Source: Aquiflexum balticum DSM 16537 | Lineage (GTDB): Bacteria; Bacteroidota; Bacteroidia; Cytophagales; Cyclobacteriaceae | Direction: 5' to 3' | Assembly (NCBI RefSeq): GCF_900176595.1 | Contig: NZ_LT838813.1 | Coordinates: forward strand, 5,412,001 to 5,476,000 | Length of the DNA stretch: 64,000 nt | In this document: piece after piece, positions 55,838 through 64,000 of the stretch | How the letters are laid out: each line of letters starts with the position of its first letter | How positions within the stretch are numbered: position 1 is the stretch's first letter | Made by a program: the position numbers and the translations under genes | The notes under the pieces: model-generated | What the model saw: the letters and a program-made list of their open reading frames with translations, nothing else | Told to the model about the DNA's origin: nothing | Database searches by the model: none

Positions 55838-55896
55838 TCAGCTTCTCGGGAATTGCAATCCAGAGAACAGATAATTGGAATTTGTAATTCCAATAA
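55838..55896. repeat. Modular palindromic repeat, copy E (partial)
   Basis: Nearly identical to the first 55 bp of copy D (two or three differences), so it was carried along with the duplicated gene end. It breaks off at AATTCCAATA, where a different gene fragment begins on the opposite strand. Confidence 0.85.
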
Positions 55897-56059
55897 CCGC
55901 ACTGATGATAAAGGCCAAAATGCAAATCAGAGTAAAGTAATTCCAGAAGTAGGGAAAAGGGAGATAGTCAGGAACAAAGGCTGCTCCCACTTCAGGTTTA
56001 CCTAAATGCAAACCCACATACAGAAAAAAGGAAAGGGGGAAGATTTTACCTCCCCATAT
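55897..56059 (-). pseudogene. Truncated small membrane protein (DoxX-like fragment)
   Basis: On the minus strand an open frame reads 'KIFPLSFFLYVGLHLGKPEV', then 'PDYLPFPYFWNYFTL' and 'AFIISAVIG', before running into the repeat. The pattern recalls the first half of DoxX-type membrane proteins. It lacks a start codon and is cut at its 3' side exactly at the repeat edge. The rest of the gap to 56294 holds only a weak ORF (56086-56277, minus) that I do not recognise. Confidence 0.5.
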
Positions 56060-56294
56060 TCAATAGCTTGTCCAAGGTCCTCCTATCAGTTGGTTGGGAA
56101 TGGAACCAATGGCCTGGTTTCGGATTGACCGCCTTTGGGTTTCTCTAACTGCCTATTTACTTGTTCGTTTTGGTAGGAAATGGAGATACTTTCGACAACT
56201 CTAAGGAATAAAAAAAATTGAAAGGTGCAGATATACGCTGTTAGCAATCGAATATACCAAGCGTAATCGGCCGACAATGTTTGCCTGATTTTGT

Positions 56295-59200
56295 TTATAC
56301 CACAAGCTGTTTGATTTCAACTTCTTTGAGGTTTTTGTATTTGAAAATAGCGAATACAGAAATAGTCAATAAAACCAAAACAATCCAATAAACCCATATT
56401 GGAACAGGCACAGGATCTCCGGCTGCATAAGAGTGAAGACCTGACAGGTAATAATTCACTCCAAAAGAGGTCATGACGATTGAGGAAAATGCCCAAAGGC
56501 TTGCAAGATTGAATACCAGTCCATTTTTGAATTTTGGAATCAGCCTGAGGTGCAATACAAATGCATAGACGATAACCGAAATCAATGCCCAAGTTTCTTT
56601 GGGATCCCATGCCCAATACCTTCCCCAGCTTTCATTGGCCCAAACGCCACCCAAAAATGTTCCTATTGCCAAAAGAAACAACCCGATGGTAATTGACATT
56701 TCGTTTACCATCTGCAATTCACGGATACTGCTCCACCATTTTTTCCCAGGATCATTGGGCTTGAATATGATCAAGATCAAACTTAGCAATGCAATAATCG
56801 CGGCCAGAGCCAAAGGGGCGTAACTGCTTACAATAATGGCAACGTGGATTTTGAGCCAGTAGGAATTCAGGACAGGCATCAGGTTGGTGATTTCGGGATT
56901 GAGCCAATCCAAGAAACCAACGAAAAGCAGTGTTCCTGAAAAAATGAGACCCAAAGGCAGGGTAAACTTTGACTTGGCCGAAAACAACAGCCCAAAAAGC
57001 AATACACCCCAAGCCACAAAAACCAGCATCTCAAATCCATCACTCCAAGGTGGATGTTTGGCGATGTACCACCTCAAACTTAAGTGAAAAGTAAAAGCCA
57101 AAAATCCTAACCATGTCAATATTTTACCGACTGACCAGATTTTTTTCAAAATTCCGTCATTCTTGAATAGCATTAAAATCCCCAAAAACAACATAATTGC
57201 ACCTAAAAGCCAAAACAAACCAAATAGCCTCGTTCCAAGATTCAATTTGTTATAGAGCAGTTCTGCTTTAATTTCATTGGATGTGGGATAGACTTCGGCC
57301 CCGATTTTTTCCTGATACAATGCAATGTATGATAAGGTTTCTTCAGCTTCTTCCCAGTTCCCTTCTACAATACCTTTACCGAGTGCATTGAGATAAAGTG
57401 GTGTGATGTTTTTGACAAAAATACCGTCTTCTTCATCAAATCCCTGCATAAACTGCTGACCTGTGAACCAAGTATTGTTTCCATCCAGCTTGTTTGGGAA
57501 TAGGCGGAGAAAGTCCCCAGTCAACAAACCATAGAAAATATTGAATCTTTCATCGGTTTTGAGTAATTCTTTATGTCCTTCATTTCTTTCGGCAGGCTTG
57601 AGTTGATTGGCTTTTTCTACCAAATCCTGTATCAGGTAGTTTCCTTCCTCATCCAAAAAATCCCGGAAACTGATTCTGTCACTTGCTTCTATACCCAAAA
57701 GCTGAAAAACCTCAAAGGACTTTGTTTTGTCGATTTTTATCAAGGGTAGATGACTATATGTGGTAGGATCCATTTGTACGGCCAAGAGGAATTGTTCCGG
57801 ACTTAATTTGAAATCGCCTTCCTGATTTGGGATAGTCACGTATGTTTTTCCGGTAAGCTTTCTGGTGATTTCATTGGCTAGGGTATTCAATGGCTTCATT
57901 CTTCCATCCAAATCCTGAACAATGAGTTTGCCATAAGCCTCCGCTTGTTGCAAAGGGACTATGGCGGGGTTTATTGATTCAATTTCCTGGCCAAAAATGT
58001 TGACAGTTGTTCCCAATAAAACCAGAAGAGTTGCAGCTACTTTTTTGATATTGCTGAGTTTGGTATTCAGAATTCTAAACCTGCTGCCTTTGGCAAATAG
58101 GGTCAAAAACATCCCTAATGTCAAAAGCAGATAACCCAAATAAGTGATATAGGTGCCGGGTCTGTCCTGATTGACAGAAAGTACCGTACCCCTTTCATCG
58201 GTATCATAGGAAGATTGGTAAAACCTGAATCCTTTGTAATCCAATACATTATTCATGAAGATACGATAGGGAAACTCCTCACCTTGATCCATCACCATGA
58301 CTTCACTGGCATAGCTCGATGGACTTTGACTTCCGGGATATCTTTCCAGTTCGAATGCATTAAGGTAAAGACCAAAAGGCAAGTGTATGGGTTTAGGGCC
58401 AAAAGTGGCCGAGTAGTTCTTACTTTCATAAGTAAAAGTAGTCCAACTTGGATTGAAGCTGACCATTTTCACAAAAGCCTCTTTGATCGTTTGACCGGAT
58501 TCATCTTGGATGCTGTATTTGACCACATCCAACAGGTTTTTGGCCAATTGAGGATCTTTTTCTGCTCCATAGCCCAGTTTGGCGTTTTCATGGATTCCTT
58601 TGACCATAAACGCACCACCGTCCCATTGATAAAGCGTCCGCAATTTGAGTGGCTGGGTTTCTCCTGAATGCTGATTGCCCATTTGTTGGGTAGCCATCTC
58701 CATCATTTGTAAATGTAGATCGGATTCAATGAACCAGGTTTGGTTTTCTTTGTAAATGCGGATGGTGTGGATTGGATCATTTTTGGTGCTAAGGGTAATA
58801 TCACCCATTTGGATAAATTTTCCTTTATCCACCAAATAATCTTCCCTTCCTGCACCTATGGCAACCGCCAAATCAACAAAGGTCTCCGTTCCGTCCAAGA
58901 ATTCTTCTTTAGCGCCTTGAATGTATTCTTCAAAGACCACCTTGAATTTGGTGTCGCCCAATTTGGCAGAAATGGTTTTGGGCTTAAAGTCCTTAGGGAG
59001 TAACAAGAGGGGTTTTTCAAAGGAATGGAGGTTATTTTCATTACTTTCATTGATCTGTAGGTAATGTGAAGTGGTGTAAAAAGTATTTTCTTCTTGGCCC
59101 TGACGGATATGCATGATGCCTTCTTTACTGAAATATCGCGTTACTCCGGCCCCTAAGATGATGATGACAAAGGCAATATGAAAGAGGCCGATAGGCCAGC

Positions 59201-59420
59201 GGTTTTTATGAAACAGCCGGTATTGGTTGATGTGGGCCAAAAAGTTGATGCCCATCCAAACCATGATAATTTCAAACCACCAAGCATCATAAACCATGGA
59301 GCGGGCTACGGGAGTTCCGTGGTCATTTTCGATAAATGTAGCCACAGCCATTGATCCTGCAAATGCTATGAACAAGACCAAGGTAACTTTGGTGGAAAGC
59401 AGTATTCTGATGATTTTCAT
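56295..59420 (-). CDS. ccsBA: Fused ResB-CcsA cytochrome c biogenesis protein (CcsBA)
   Basis: A 1041-residue fusion. The N-terminal CcsB/ResB part (about 1-470) has three helices near the start, a large periplasmic loop and one helix near 435. The periplasmic region continues to about 740. The C-terminal CcsA part (about 750-1041) has the tryptophan-rich WWD segment 'WGRYWAWDPKETWALISV'. It carries heme across the membrane and ligates it to apocytochromes. Beside nrfHA it probably serves NrfA, whose first heme has a CXXCK site needing special ligation. It is the last gene of the nrf operon. Confidence 0.93.
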   Translation of the reverse strand: MKIIRILLSTKVTLVLFIAFAGSMAVATFIENDHGTPVARSMVYDAWWFEIIMVWMGINFLAHINQYRLFHKNRWPIGLFHIAFVIIILGAGVTRYFSKEGIMHIRQGQEENTFYTTSHYLQINESNENNLHSFEKPLLLLPKDFKPKTISAKLGDTKFKVVFEEYIQGAKEEFLDGTETFVDLAVAIGAGREDYLVDKGKFIQMGDITLSTKNDPIHTIRIYKENQTWFIESDLHLQMMEMATQQMGNQHSGETQPLKLRTLYQWDGGAFMVKGIHENAKLGYGAEKDPQLAKNLLDVVKYSIQDESGQTIKEAFVKMVSFNPSWTTFTYESKNYSATFGPKPIHLPFGLYLNAFELERYPGSQSPSSYASEVMVMDQGEEFPYRIFMNNVLDYKGFRFYQSSYDTDERGTVLSVNQDRPGTYITYLGYLLLTLGMFLTLFAKGSRFRILNTKLSNIKKVAATLLVLLGTTVNIFGQEIESINPAIVPLQQAEAYGKLIVQDLDGRMKPLNTLANEITRKLTGKTYVTIPNQEGDFKLSPEQFLLAVQMDPTTYSHLPLIKIDKTKSFEVFQLLGIEASDRISFRDFLDEEGNYLIQDLVEKANQLKPAERNEGHKELLKTDERFNIFYGLLTGDFLRLFPNKLDGNNTWFTGQQFMQGFDEEDGIFVKNITPLYLNALGKGIVEGNWEEAEETLSYIALYQEKIGAEVYPTSNEIKAELLYNKLNLGTRLFGLFWLLGAIMLFLGILMLFKNDGILKKIWSVGKILTWLGFLAFTFHLSLRWYIAKHPPWSDGFEMLVFVAWGVLLFGLLFSAKSKFTLPLGLIFSGTLLFVGFLDWLNPEITNLMPVLNSYWLKIHVAIIVSSYAPLALAAIIALLSLILIIFKPNDPGKKWWSSIRELQMVNEMSITIGLFLLAIGTFLGGVWANESWGRYWAWDPKETWALISVIVYAFVLHLRLIPKFKNGLVFNLASLWAFSSIVMTSFGVNYYLSGLHSYAAGDPVPVPIWVYWIVLVLLTISVFAIFKYKNLKEVEIKQLVV

Positions 59421-59424
59421 TTTT

Positions 59425-60753
59425 TTAGAGCAAAATACCGATGAATTTATTTTTCATGGTTGGTCTGAAAATTAGCATGAGGTAGGCCCAATTTTGGATT
59501 CCTTTTGGATTGCTGTTGTTTTGAATGTAAGCAAATGAATCGGTATTGAAAAATTGACTATATCCACTTTGAATGGAAAATGCTTCATTGACGATATAGC
59601 CCAAACTAAAATCCAGTTGTGTTCCAAAGTAAGGATCCAATTGATTTGAACTGCCCGGTTCTTCCAATCTGAAAATTTTATTCTGGGCAAAGAATGTATG
59701 GATGTCCCCTTGAAGAAAGAATTTTTTGCTGAAAGCATACCGGGACCGGATAAAATAATCTTCCAGACCCACATTCTCCTCATGTGTTCCTCCCACAAAA
59801 AACAAATCCATATACCCGTTGAATAAATGATTGGTGCCGTAAAGCGGGTTGTATGAATTGTTTGTTTCAGTCTCATTGTTGGCAGTGCCGCTGATATGTT
59901 CGGTACCTATAGATATAGTCCAAACTTTACCTTGTTCTAGGTTGATAGGAAAAGTATGGTTATAGGCAAGACTGAAATTATATGCATTCAGGCTTCTTCC
60001 TGCGATATCCTTTCCGAACTGGTGGTAATAAAAGGCAGATAGCTGAGAATTTCCTGAATTGTATTTTAAGGTGGGTACGCCTAAGGTAGACCTATAGCGG
60101 ATTCCTTTTTCCAAAAGCGTGCCATTGGTATCAAAGTTTTGCCATTCACGCCCATCATTCCAGAACAATGCAGAAAACTGTACCTTTCCCCATTTGTTTT
60201 CATACCTGGCCATTTGGGCGATTTTATATTGGTTAGGGATTAAAAATGGCTGATCTACAAGTGCCTGTGCTGCTTGGTTATATGCCCCACCAAAATGGAA
60301 TTTCATATTATCTTTTTCATGCATCACCAAAGCAAAATCATGTGCCCTTCCCTGCAATGCCCAATCCAAATTTCCCAAAAACCTAAAGTTGTCATAATTG
60401 AGTTCCTGTCTTCCCAATTTAACTTTCCAAGTATCCGAAATTTTGGCAATTGCCCAAGCCTCATGTAGGGACAGGAAGTTGTCCGAGGCTTTTACTTGCG
60501 GCGTATTTCCCCAAACCCTGACATCCTGTATGCTCATATAGAAAGTGAAATTTTCCATTTCATAGGCGGCTTGTAGCCTGGCACGATGACCGATAAAAGC
60601 GAAGGGTTTTTGATCCTCAGAGATAAGTCTTCCAAATCCGTTTCGGAACTCTGAACGCTGAAGAATTTGTCCGTCTATTTTGAATTGGGCAGACAGGTCC
60701 TGATAGGAGAGGAAAAATAAGATTCCCCAACCCAATATTAATAGCTTTTTCAT
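59425..60753 (-). CDS. Outer-membrane porin-like barrel in the nrf operon
   Basis: A 442-residue exported barrel (signal 1-22, '...QDLSAQ') of the alginate-export/porin type. It has strands such as 'LQAAYEMENFTFYMSIQDVRVWG' and 'WKVKLGRQELNYDNFRFLG'. It lies 19 bp after nrfA and 4 bp before ccsBA, so it is part of the nrf operon. It may admit nitrite or another small anion across the outer membrane. That role is inferred from position. Confidence 0.82.
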   Translation of the reverse strand: MKKLLILGWGILFFLSYQDLSAQFKIDGQILQRSEFRNGFGRLISEDQKPFAFIGHRARLQAAYEMENFTFYMSIQDVRVWGNTPQVKASDNFLSLHEAWAIAKISDTWKVKLGRQELNYDNFRFLGNLDWALQGRAHDFALVMHEKDNMKFHFGGAYNQAAQALVDQPFLIPNQYKIAQMARYENKWGKVQFSALFWNDGREWQNFDTNGTLLEKGIRYRSTLGVPTLKYNSGNSQLSAFYYHQFGKDIAGRSLNAYNFSLAYNHTFPINLEQGKVWTISIGTEHISGTANNETETNNSYNPLYGTNHLFNGYMDLFFVGGTHEENVGLEDYFIRSRYAFSKKFFLQGDIHTFFAQNKIFRLEEPGSSNQLDPYFGTQLDFSLGYIVNEAFSIQSGYSQFFNTDSFAYIQNNSNPKGIQNWAYLMLIFRPTMKNKFIGILL

Positions 60754-60772
60754 AGCTGAAGGGATTTATTGG

Positions 60773-62266
60773 TTATTTGCTACTTAGGACTTTAACTTCT
60801 TTTTTAGCTTCCCTGGCTTTGCCTTCCTTCAGCCATTGCGGAACTACCTGCTCTAGGAATTTGGCTTTGTCTGCCCATTCTTTTTCCATATCAAGGCCAA
60901 TGTAGGTCTGTAAAGCTGTTTTATCATTAAAGTCAGGCATATCTACAGGCTTATTGTGGCCCAATGAAGACAATAATCTGGTAAGTTGGATTCTACTTTC
61001 CTGAATTGTACTCATGGCCGAGGTGATAATCCTACTGGATTCCAAAGGGGCATGGAATGCCCCACCATGGGAAGCCACTACAAAATCCCATCTCCATTGT
61101 GCATGGCGTATACCTTTTTGGATATCTTTCATCTGTTCTTCAGTGGCACCTAATTCCCAAGCCTTTCCTGCTTCAATATGTGCCATCGCAATCTGTTTCT
61201 GTAATTTCGAAGACCCTTCTTTGACTTTTCGTTGGCGATCATAGACATCTGTCATCAGATCCTCCTGTTTTTCCCTGTGACAAACGAAACAGGAGTTTTC
61301 TACATTGCTGAGTGGTGAACCGATATGGTGGTCTGTGAATTTTTGTCCGCCCTCATTTTTGTAAGGCATATGGCAATCTGCACAGGAAACACCTCTTTTG
61401 GCATGTACACCCATTTCAAAAATTTCATAATCGGGATGCTGTGCTTTAAGCATTTTGGTTTTGCTGATGGGATGTGTCCAATCCGCAAAATCAATATTGT
61501 CATAATAATTTTCCATAGCTTCCACACTCAACCCATCTTTCCATGGGAAGGTGAGGTAATTTGCTTTTTCTTTTCCGGGCTTTGTCTTGTCAAAATAGTA
61601 TTCTACATGGCACTGAGCACAGACCAATGAGCGCATTTCCTGATGAGAAGATTGATTGATGTCCTTGCCCATGGCTTCGAAAGCTTCAATCAAAGCAGGG
61701 CGGGTAATGGTAAGGTTCATGGTTTGGGAATTATGACAGTCAGCACATCCTATTGGATTGATGACCTCTGAACCCATACTTGATAATTTGGTGCTATAAT
61801 ATTCCGTAACCCCCAATTCACTCATCAACCTGGGTACATCAGGGCTTTTGCAGGTCCAGCAAGTACTTGGCATCACCCCATCACCAGGTTCCATGGGGGA
61901 GCCAATTCTGATAGAATTCTGCACATCTGTAATAGCATAAGCATGACCTCTGGGTTGGTTGTAATCTTTACTGAATGCATAGCCTGCCCATAAAATCACC
62001 AATTCTGGCTGGTCATCCAATACATCCTGAAAGCCACTTGTATTGTACATACTTTTAAAAGTGGTGTCCTGGGTTTTCATATAGGATTGATACTGCCTGG
62101 GATAATTCAATCCCCAAACAGAATCCCTGGGTTCAATTCCTTCTATCTGTACTTTGGGTTGATATGCAAATCTCGCCTCAGTTTTCCTGTCCATAATAGA
62201 ATAGGCCAGCATGGCCAATAAAAAGACTATTACGGCTGTTAATCCAAAAAGAATCCAATTTTTCAT
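60773..62266 (-). CDS. nrfA: Ammonia-forming cytochrome c nitrite reductase NrfA
   Basis: A 497-residue pentaheme enzyme reducing nitrite to ammonium. It has the active-site heme C136-W-T-C-K140 with lysine ligand, then CXXCH sites at 174-178, 216-220, 295-299 and 326-330. Catalytic Arg is in 'NQPRGHAY', Tyr in 'CAQCHVEYYF' and His in 'KAQHPDYE'. The N-terminus retains a hydrophobic anchor (about 5-24). It pairs with NrfH 27 bp upstream. Confidence 0.97.
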   Translation of the reverse strand: MKNWILFGLTAVIVFLLAMLAYSIMDRKTEARFAYQPKVQIEGIEPRDSVWGLNYPRQYQSYMKTQDTTFKSMYNTSGFQDVLDDQPELVILWAGYAFSKDYNQPRGHAYAITDVQNSIRIGSPMEPGDGVMPSTCWTCKSPDVPRLMSELGVTEYYSTKLSSMGSEVINPIGCADCHNSQTMNLTITRPALIEAFEAMGKDINQSSHQEMRSLVCAQCHVEYYFDKTKPGKEKANYLTFPWKDGLSVEAMENYYDNIDFADWTHPISKTKMLKAQHPDYEIFEMGVHAKRGVSCADCHMPYKNEGGQKFTDHHIGSPLSNVENSCFVCHREKQEDLMTDVYDRQRKVKEGSSKLQKQIAMAHIEAGKAWELGATEEQMKDIQKGIRHAQWRWDFVVASHGGAFHAPLESSRIITSAMSTIQESRIQLTRLLSSLGHNKPVDMPDFNDKTALQTYIGLDMEKEWADKAKFLEQVVPQWLKEGKAREAKKEVKVLSSK

Positions 62267-62293
62267 GAGTATGTGGTTTTAAGAATGTCCTAA

Positions 62294-62926
62294 TTACTGT
62301 TTGCTTTGTTGCATGCTTTCTTTAAGCCATTTGGGAATAATCTCCAGATCGGTTGGGGCATGGGCCCGAATGGGTTCAATTTGATGTCCTACAGAAGCCA
62401 GACTCCTTACTTTTCCATGAGGAACTTCCCTGTGGCATTCCCAGCAGATTCGGTCTGTACGATGCGGATGATGGTTTTCTACCAATCCGATCAATTTGGC
62501 ATCTGTCACTTGGTCCTCATGGCACCTGATACAATTACTCTGTATGACCTTGATGGAAGGTCCCAAGGCTTTGATAACCTGGGGTTCGGCTCTCATTGTA
62601 AAAATAGAGGCATGGTACAAGCCATCTTTGGCTTTGAAAAAATATTTGTTTGCAATATTGTCATGAGGGACGTGGCAGTCATTACAATGGGCTACTTCCC
62701 GATGGGAACTGCGTGTCCAAGTGATGTATTGTGGTGTCATGATATGGCAATTCACACATGCCTGTGGATCATCCGACAAATAAGATGCGGCATTGCTTAA
62801 GCGTAATAAGTAAATCCCAAGACCAAAAATAGCAGCTACTAAAACAATCGCATAAGGTCTCCAAGCTCTAGGGGGGATTAAGCTGTATAGAAACAATTTT
62901 CTTTTGATGGATTGGAATTTACCCAT
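62294..62926 (-). CDS. nrfH: NrfH, membrane tetraheme quinol dehydrogenase
   Basis: A 210-residue NapC/NirT-family protein with one N-terminal helix (about 22-42) and four heme sites CVNCH, CNDCH, CIRCH and CWECH. It takes electrons from menaquinol to NrfA. The N-terminus is longer than in Wolinella NrfH. A motif resembling the six-site operator but with a 10-bp spacer (AAGACAAATCTACATCTT, 62944-62961) lies 18 bp upstream. Confidence 0.95.
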   Translation of the reverse strand: MGKFQSIKRKLFLYSLIPPRAWRPYAIVLVAAIFGLGIYLLRLSNAASYLSDDPQACVNCHIMTPQYITWTRSSHREVAHCNDCHVPHDNIANKYFFKAKDGLYHASIFTMRAEPQVIKALGPSIKVIQSNCIRCHEDQVTDAKLIGLVENHHPHRTDRICWECHREVPHGKVRSLASVGHQIEPIRAHAPTDLEIIPKWLKESMQQSKQ

Positions 62927-62996
62927 ACGGAGTAATCATTTATAAGACAAATCTACATCTTACAAACTAAAGAACCCAGTCGCAGATAATATTAAT

Positions 62997-63311
62997 TTAT
63001 GATGCTCCTTGAGACAAAATACAAAGGCTGTCCTCAATTGCTTCTACGGATTGGGTAATTTCAACTGGGATTTCAACTTCGTCATATTGGCCAAGTTCCA
63101 CCACCCTTGATTCTTCCTTGTAAATGACCGCTCCTTCCAAAACAGTTAATTTTGATTTAACATGAGCTTTATGTTCAATCAAAATCATCCCTTTCTTAAA
63201 CCCCATCATGAGAACTTTGAAACCTGTTCCATGGTGAAGCGACTTTGCAACGGGACTGTCAGCTGAATTCAGTTCCTCCTTAATTTTCTTTATTGTCATC
63301 TGTTTATTCAT
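62997..63311 (-). CDS. Small cupin-like protein
   Basis: Starting at ATG 63311 the product is 104 residues: a short helical lead ('MTIKKIKEELNSADSPVAKS') and a single cupin barrel with 'KGMILIEHKAHVKSKLTVLEGAVIY'. The frame is open upstream because it runs into the relic of a zinc-ribbon gene. It is the first gene before nrfH and may be cotranscribed. Such small cupins often sense or bind a metal or small ligand; no function can be given. Confidence 0.75.
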   Translation of the reverse strand: MNKQMTIKKIKEELNSADSPVAKSLHHGTGFKVLMMGFKKGMILIEHKAHVKSKLTVLEGAVIYKEESRVVELGQYDEVEIPVEITQSVEAIEDSLCILSQGAS

Positions 63312-63321
63312 TTTAATATTT

Positions 63322-63585
63322 TCAGTCGAACAGTCTGGGCAATCAGTCACAATACCTTCCAAGAGCGTGACTCCGTCAATGTGGTGTTTCACAAAATCCT
63401 GAAAAAGCATATAGCTGTCTTGATGATTGTTGATATCGATCTGTTTATCTTTTAATTAATGTTCTGATTTTTCAGTCGTATTCCTGTTTTCCCCAGCAAA
63501 CAGGACAAATCCCTTCGACAGAAATCAAGTCCTCTTTGTAATTTTCACTTTTAAAATGTTGAATGACGTTATCAATAATGTTCAT
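63322..63585 (-). pseudogene. Interrupted small zinc-ribbon protein
   Basis: ATG 63585 begins 'MNIIDNVIQHFKSENYKEDL' then 'ISVEGICPVCWGKQEYD' and stops at TGA (63472-63474), where related Bacteroidota proteins have Gly. Beyond, a frame change is needed to continue 'KDKQIDINNHQDSYMLFQDF' and reach the second knuckle 'CPDC'. So CPVC and CPDC, a two-knuckle zinc ribbon, are split by one nonsense codon and one frameshift. The last frame fuses to the cupin gene. The family resemblance is from memory. Confidence 0.65.
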
Positions 63586-64000
63586 GATTAAATATTCAGG
63601 ATTTGTTTACCGTCTGTCACAGTGCAAGCATTCATAAAGTTTTTAATTTGGACTTACAGCTTCCATTTACATGCTATTGCAAAACTCAATCTTAATAAAG
63701 ATGGACATCTTTAATGGAATAAGCATTACAGAGATAAAAAAACAATTTATGTTTATCACACATTTTGTGCTGCTTAAAAGAGGTGACCTGACATTTTTAT
63801 CCGGTTTCTTAAGCCAAGTAATTTCTTCCTGGCAATTGCCTTGCTTCGGTCAGACTGCTTCTTGAATTTTAGGCATTTATTCTCTTCTGAAAATTAAAAG
63901 GTACTTCAACACATACCTAAATAGTAAACAACTATTCAATCAGAAAGACTTTATAGGCATTAAAAAAAAATCCTTGTAAATAAAAAAGAATTTTAATGGA
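63586..64000. other. Right-end non-coding region with palindromes
   Basis: No convincing gene in about 415 bp. A 64-codon ORF at 63671-63865 has no recognisable sequence. A perfect inverted repeat AAAGATG-GA-CATCTTT lies at 63697-63712, about 112 bp upstream of the zinc-ribbon start. It could be an operator for the leftward transcript, but its 6-bp spacer differs from the RRGA-N8-TCTT set. Confidence 0.4.

Noticed and set aside
56086-56277. 63-codon minus-strand ORF downstream of ccsBA
   Set aside because: No family resemblance and situated among gene fragments; unsupported as a gene.
63671-63865. 64-codon plus-strand ORF near the right end
   Set aside because: No recognisable sequence, no start-region signal, and it contains a palindrome better explained as a regulatory site.

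Overview
The window looks like a chromosomal segment of a Bacteroidota, most likely of the Cyclobacteriaceae type. It has low G+C, PCMD/DUF1080/TonB-receptor style exported proteins, A-rich start regions with few Shine-Dalgarno sites, and recurrent multi-stem palindromic repeats. No rRNA, tRNA, CRISPR array or intact insertion sequence was seen. The genus is an inference.

Layout: 1-4.2 kb is housekeeping (end of mltG, a hotdog thioesterase, a YihY membrane protein, pta). 4.5-16 kb holds secreted and outer-membrane proteins (DUF1080 protein, sorbosone-dehydrogenase-like cytochrome, two SDRs, barrels, a PCMD lipoprotein). 16-21.4 kb runs leftward: a TetR regulator, a TonB receptor with a small Cys-bearing partner, a polytopic membrane protein, and a DUF542-like protein that lacks its cysteines. 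21.6-24.7 kb is an anaerobic ribonucleotide reductase operon in which the glycyl-radical tail of NrdD is a separate 58-residue reading frame.

25.4-37.9 kb is the NO/nitrite core. A qNor-family protein has the substitutions reported for nitric oxide dismutase (Nod). It is followed, against the direction of transcription, by an Rrf2/NsrR-like regulator and a complete norCBQDEF set. A divergent Crp/Fnr gene, nirK with a C-terminal cytochrome c domain, nirV and a Sco protein follow. 38-41.5 kb is a single-chain restriction-modification enzyme flanked by palindromic repeats. 41.7-54.9 kb carries a hemerythrin, an HPP protein, heme A synthase, QueD, two nitrate/nitrite transporters, an unusual nitrate reductase module (cytochrome b, Mo subunit without Tat signal, four-cluster ferredoxin, Rieske protein, small membrane protein) and Mo-cofactor genes with a ruined moeA. 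54.9-56.1 kb is a graveyard of gene fragments, including a decayed copy of the end of the restriction enzyme. 56.3-62.9 kb is nrfHA with an outer-membrane barrel and a fused CcsBA heme-ligation protein. A cupin gene and a broken zinc-ribbon gene close the window.

Together the genes predict nitrate uptake and reduction to nitrite. Nitrite then goes either to ammonium (NrfAH) or to NO (NirK). NO can be reduced by NorCB or, if the reading is right, dismutated to N2 and O2 by the Nod-like protein. No nosZ is present in the window. A shared 16-bp motif (RRGA-N8-TCTT) lies upstream of nod, the Rrf2 gene, norC, the DUF542-like gene, nrdD and narK/queD. An FNR-spaced palindrome lies upstream of nirK and narK. 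These suggest one NO/anaerobiosis regulon.
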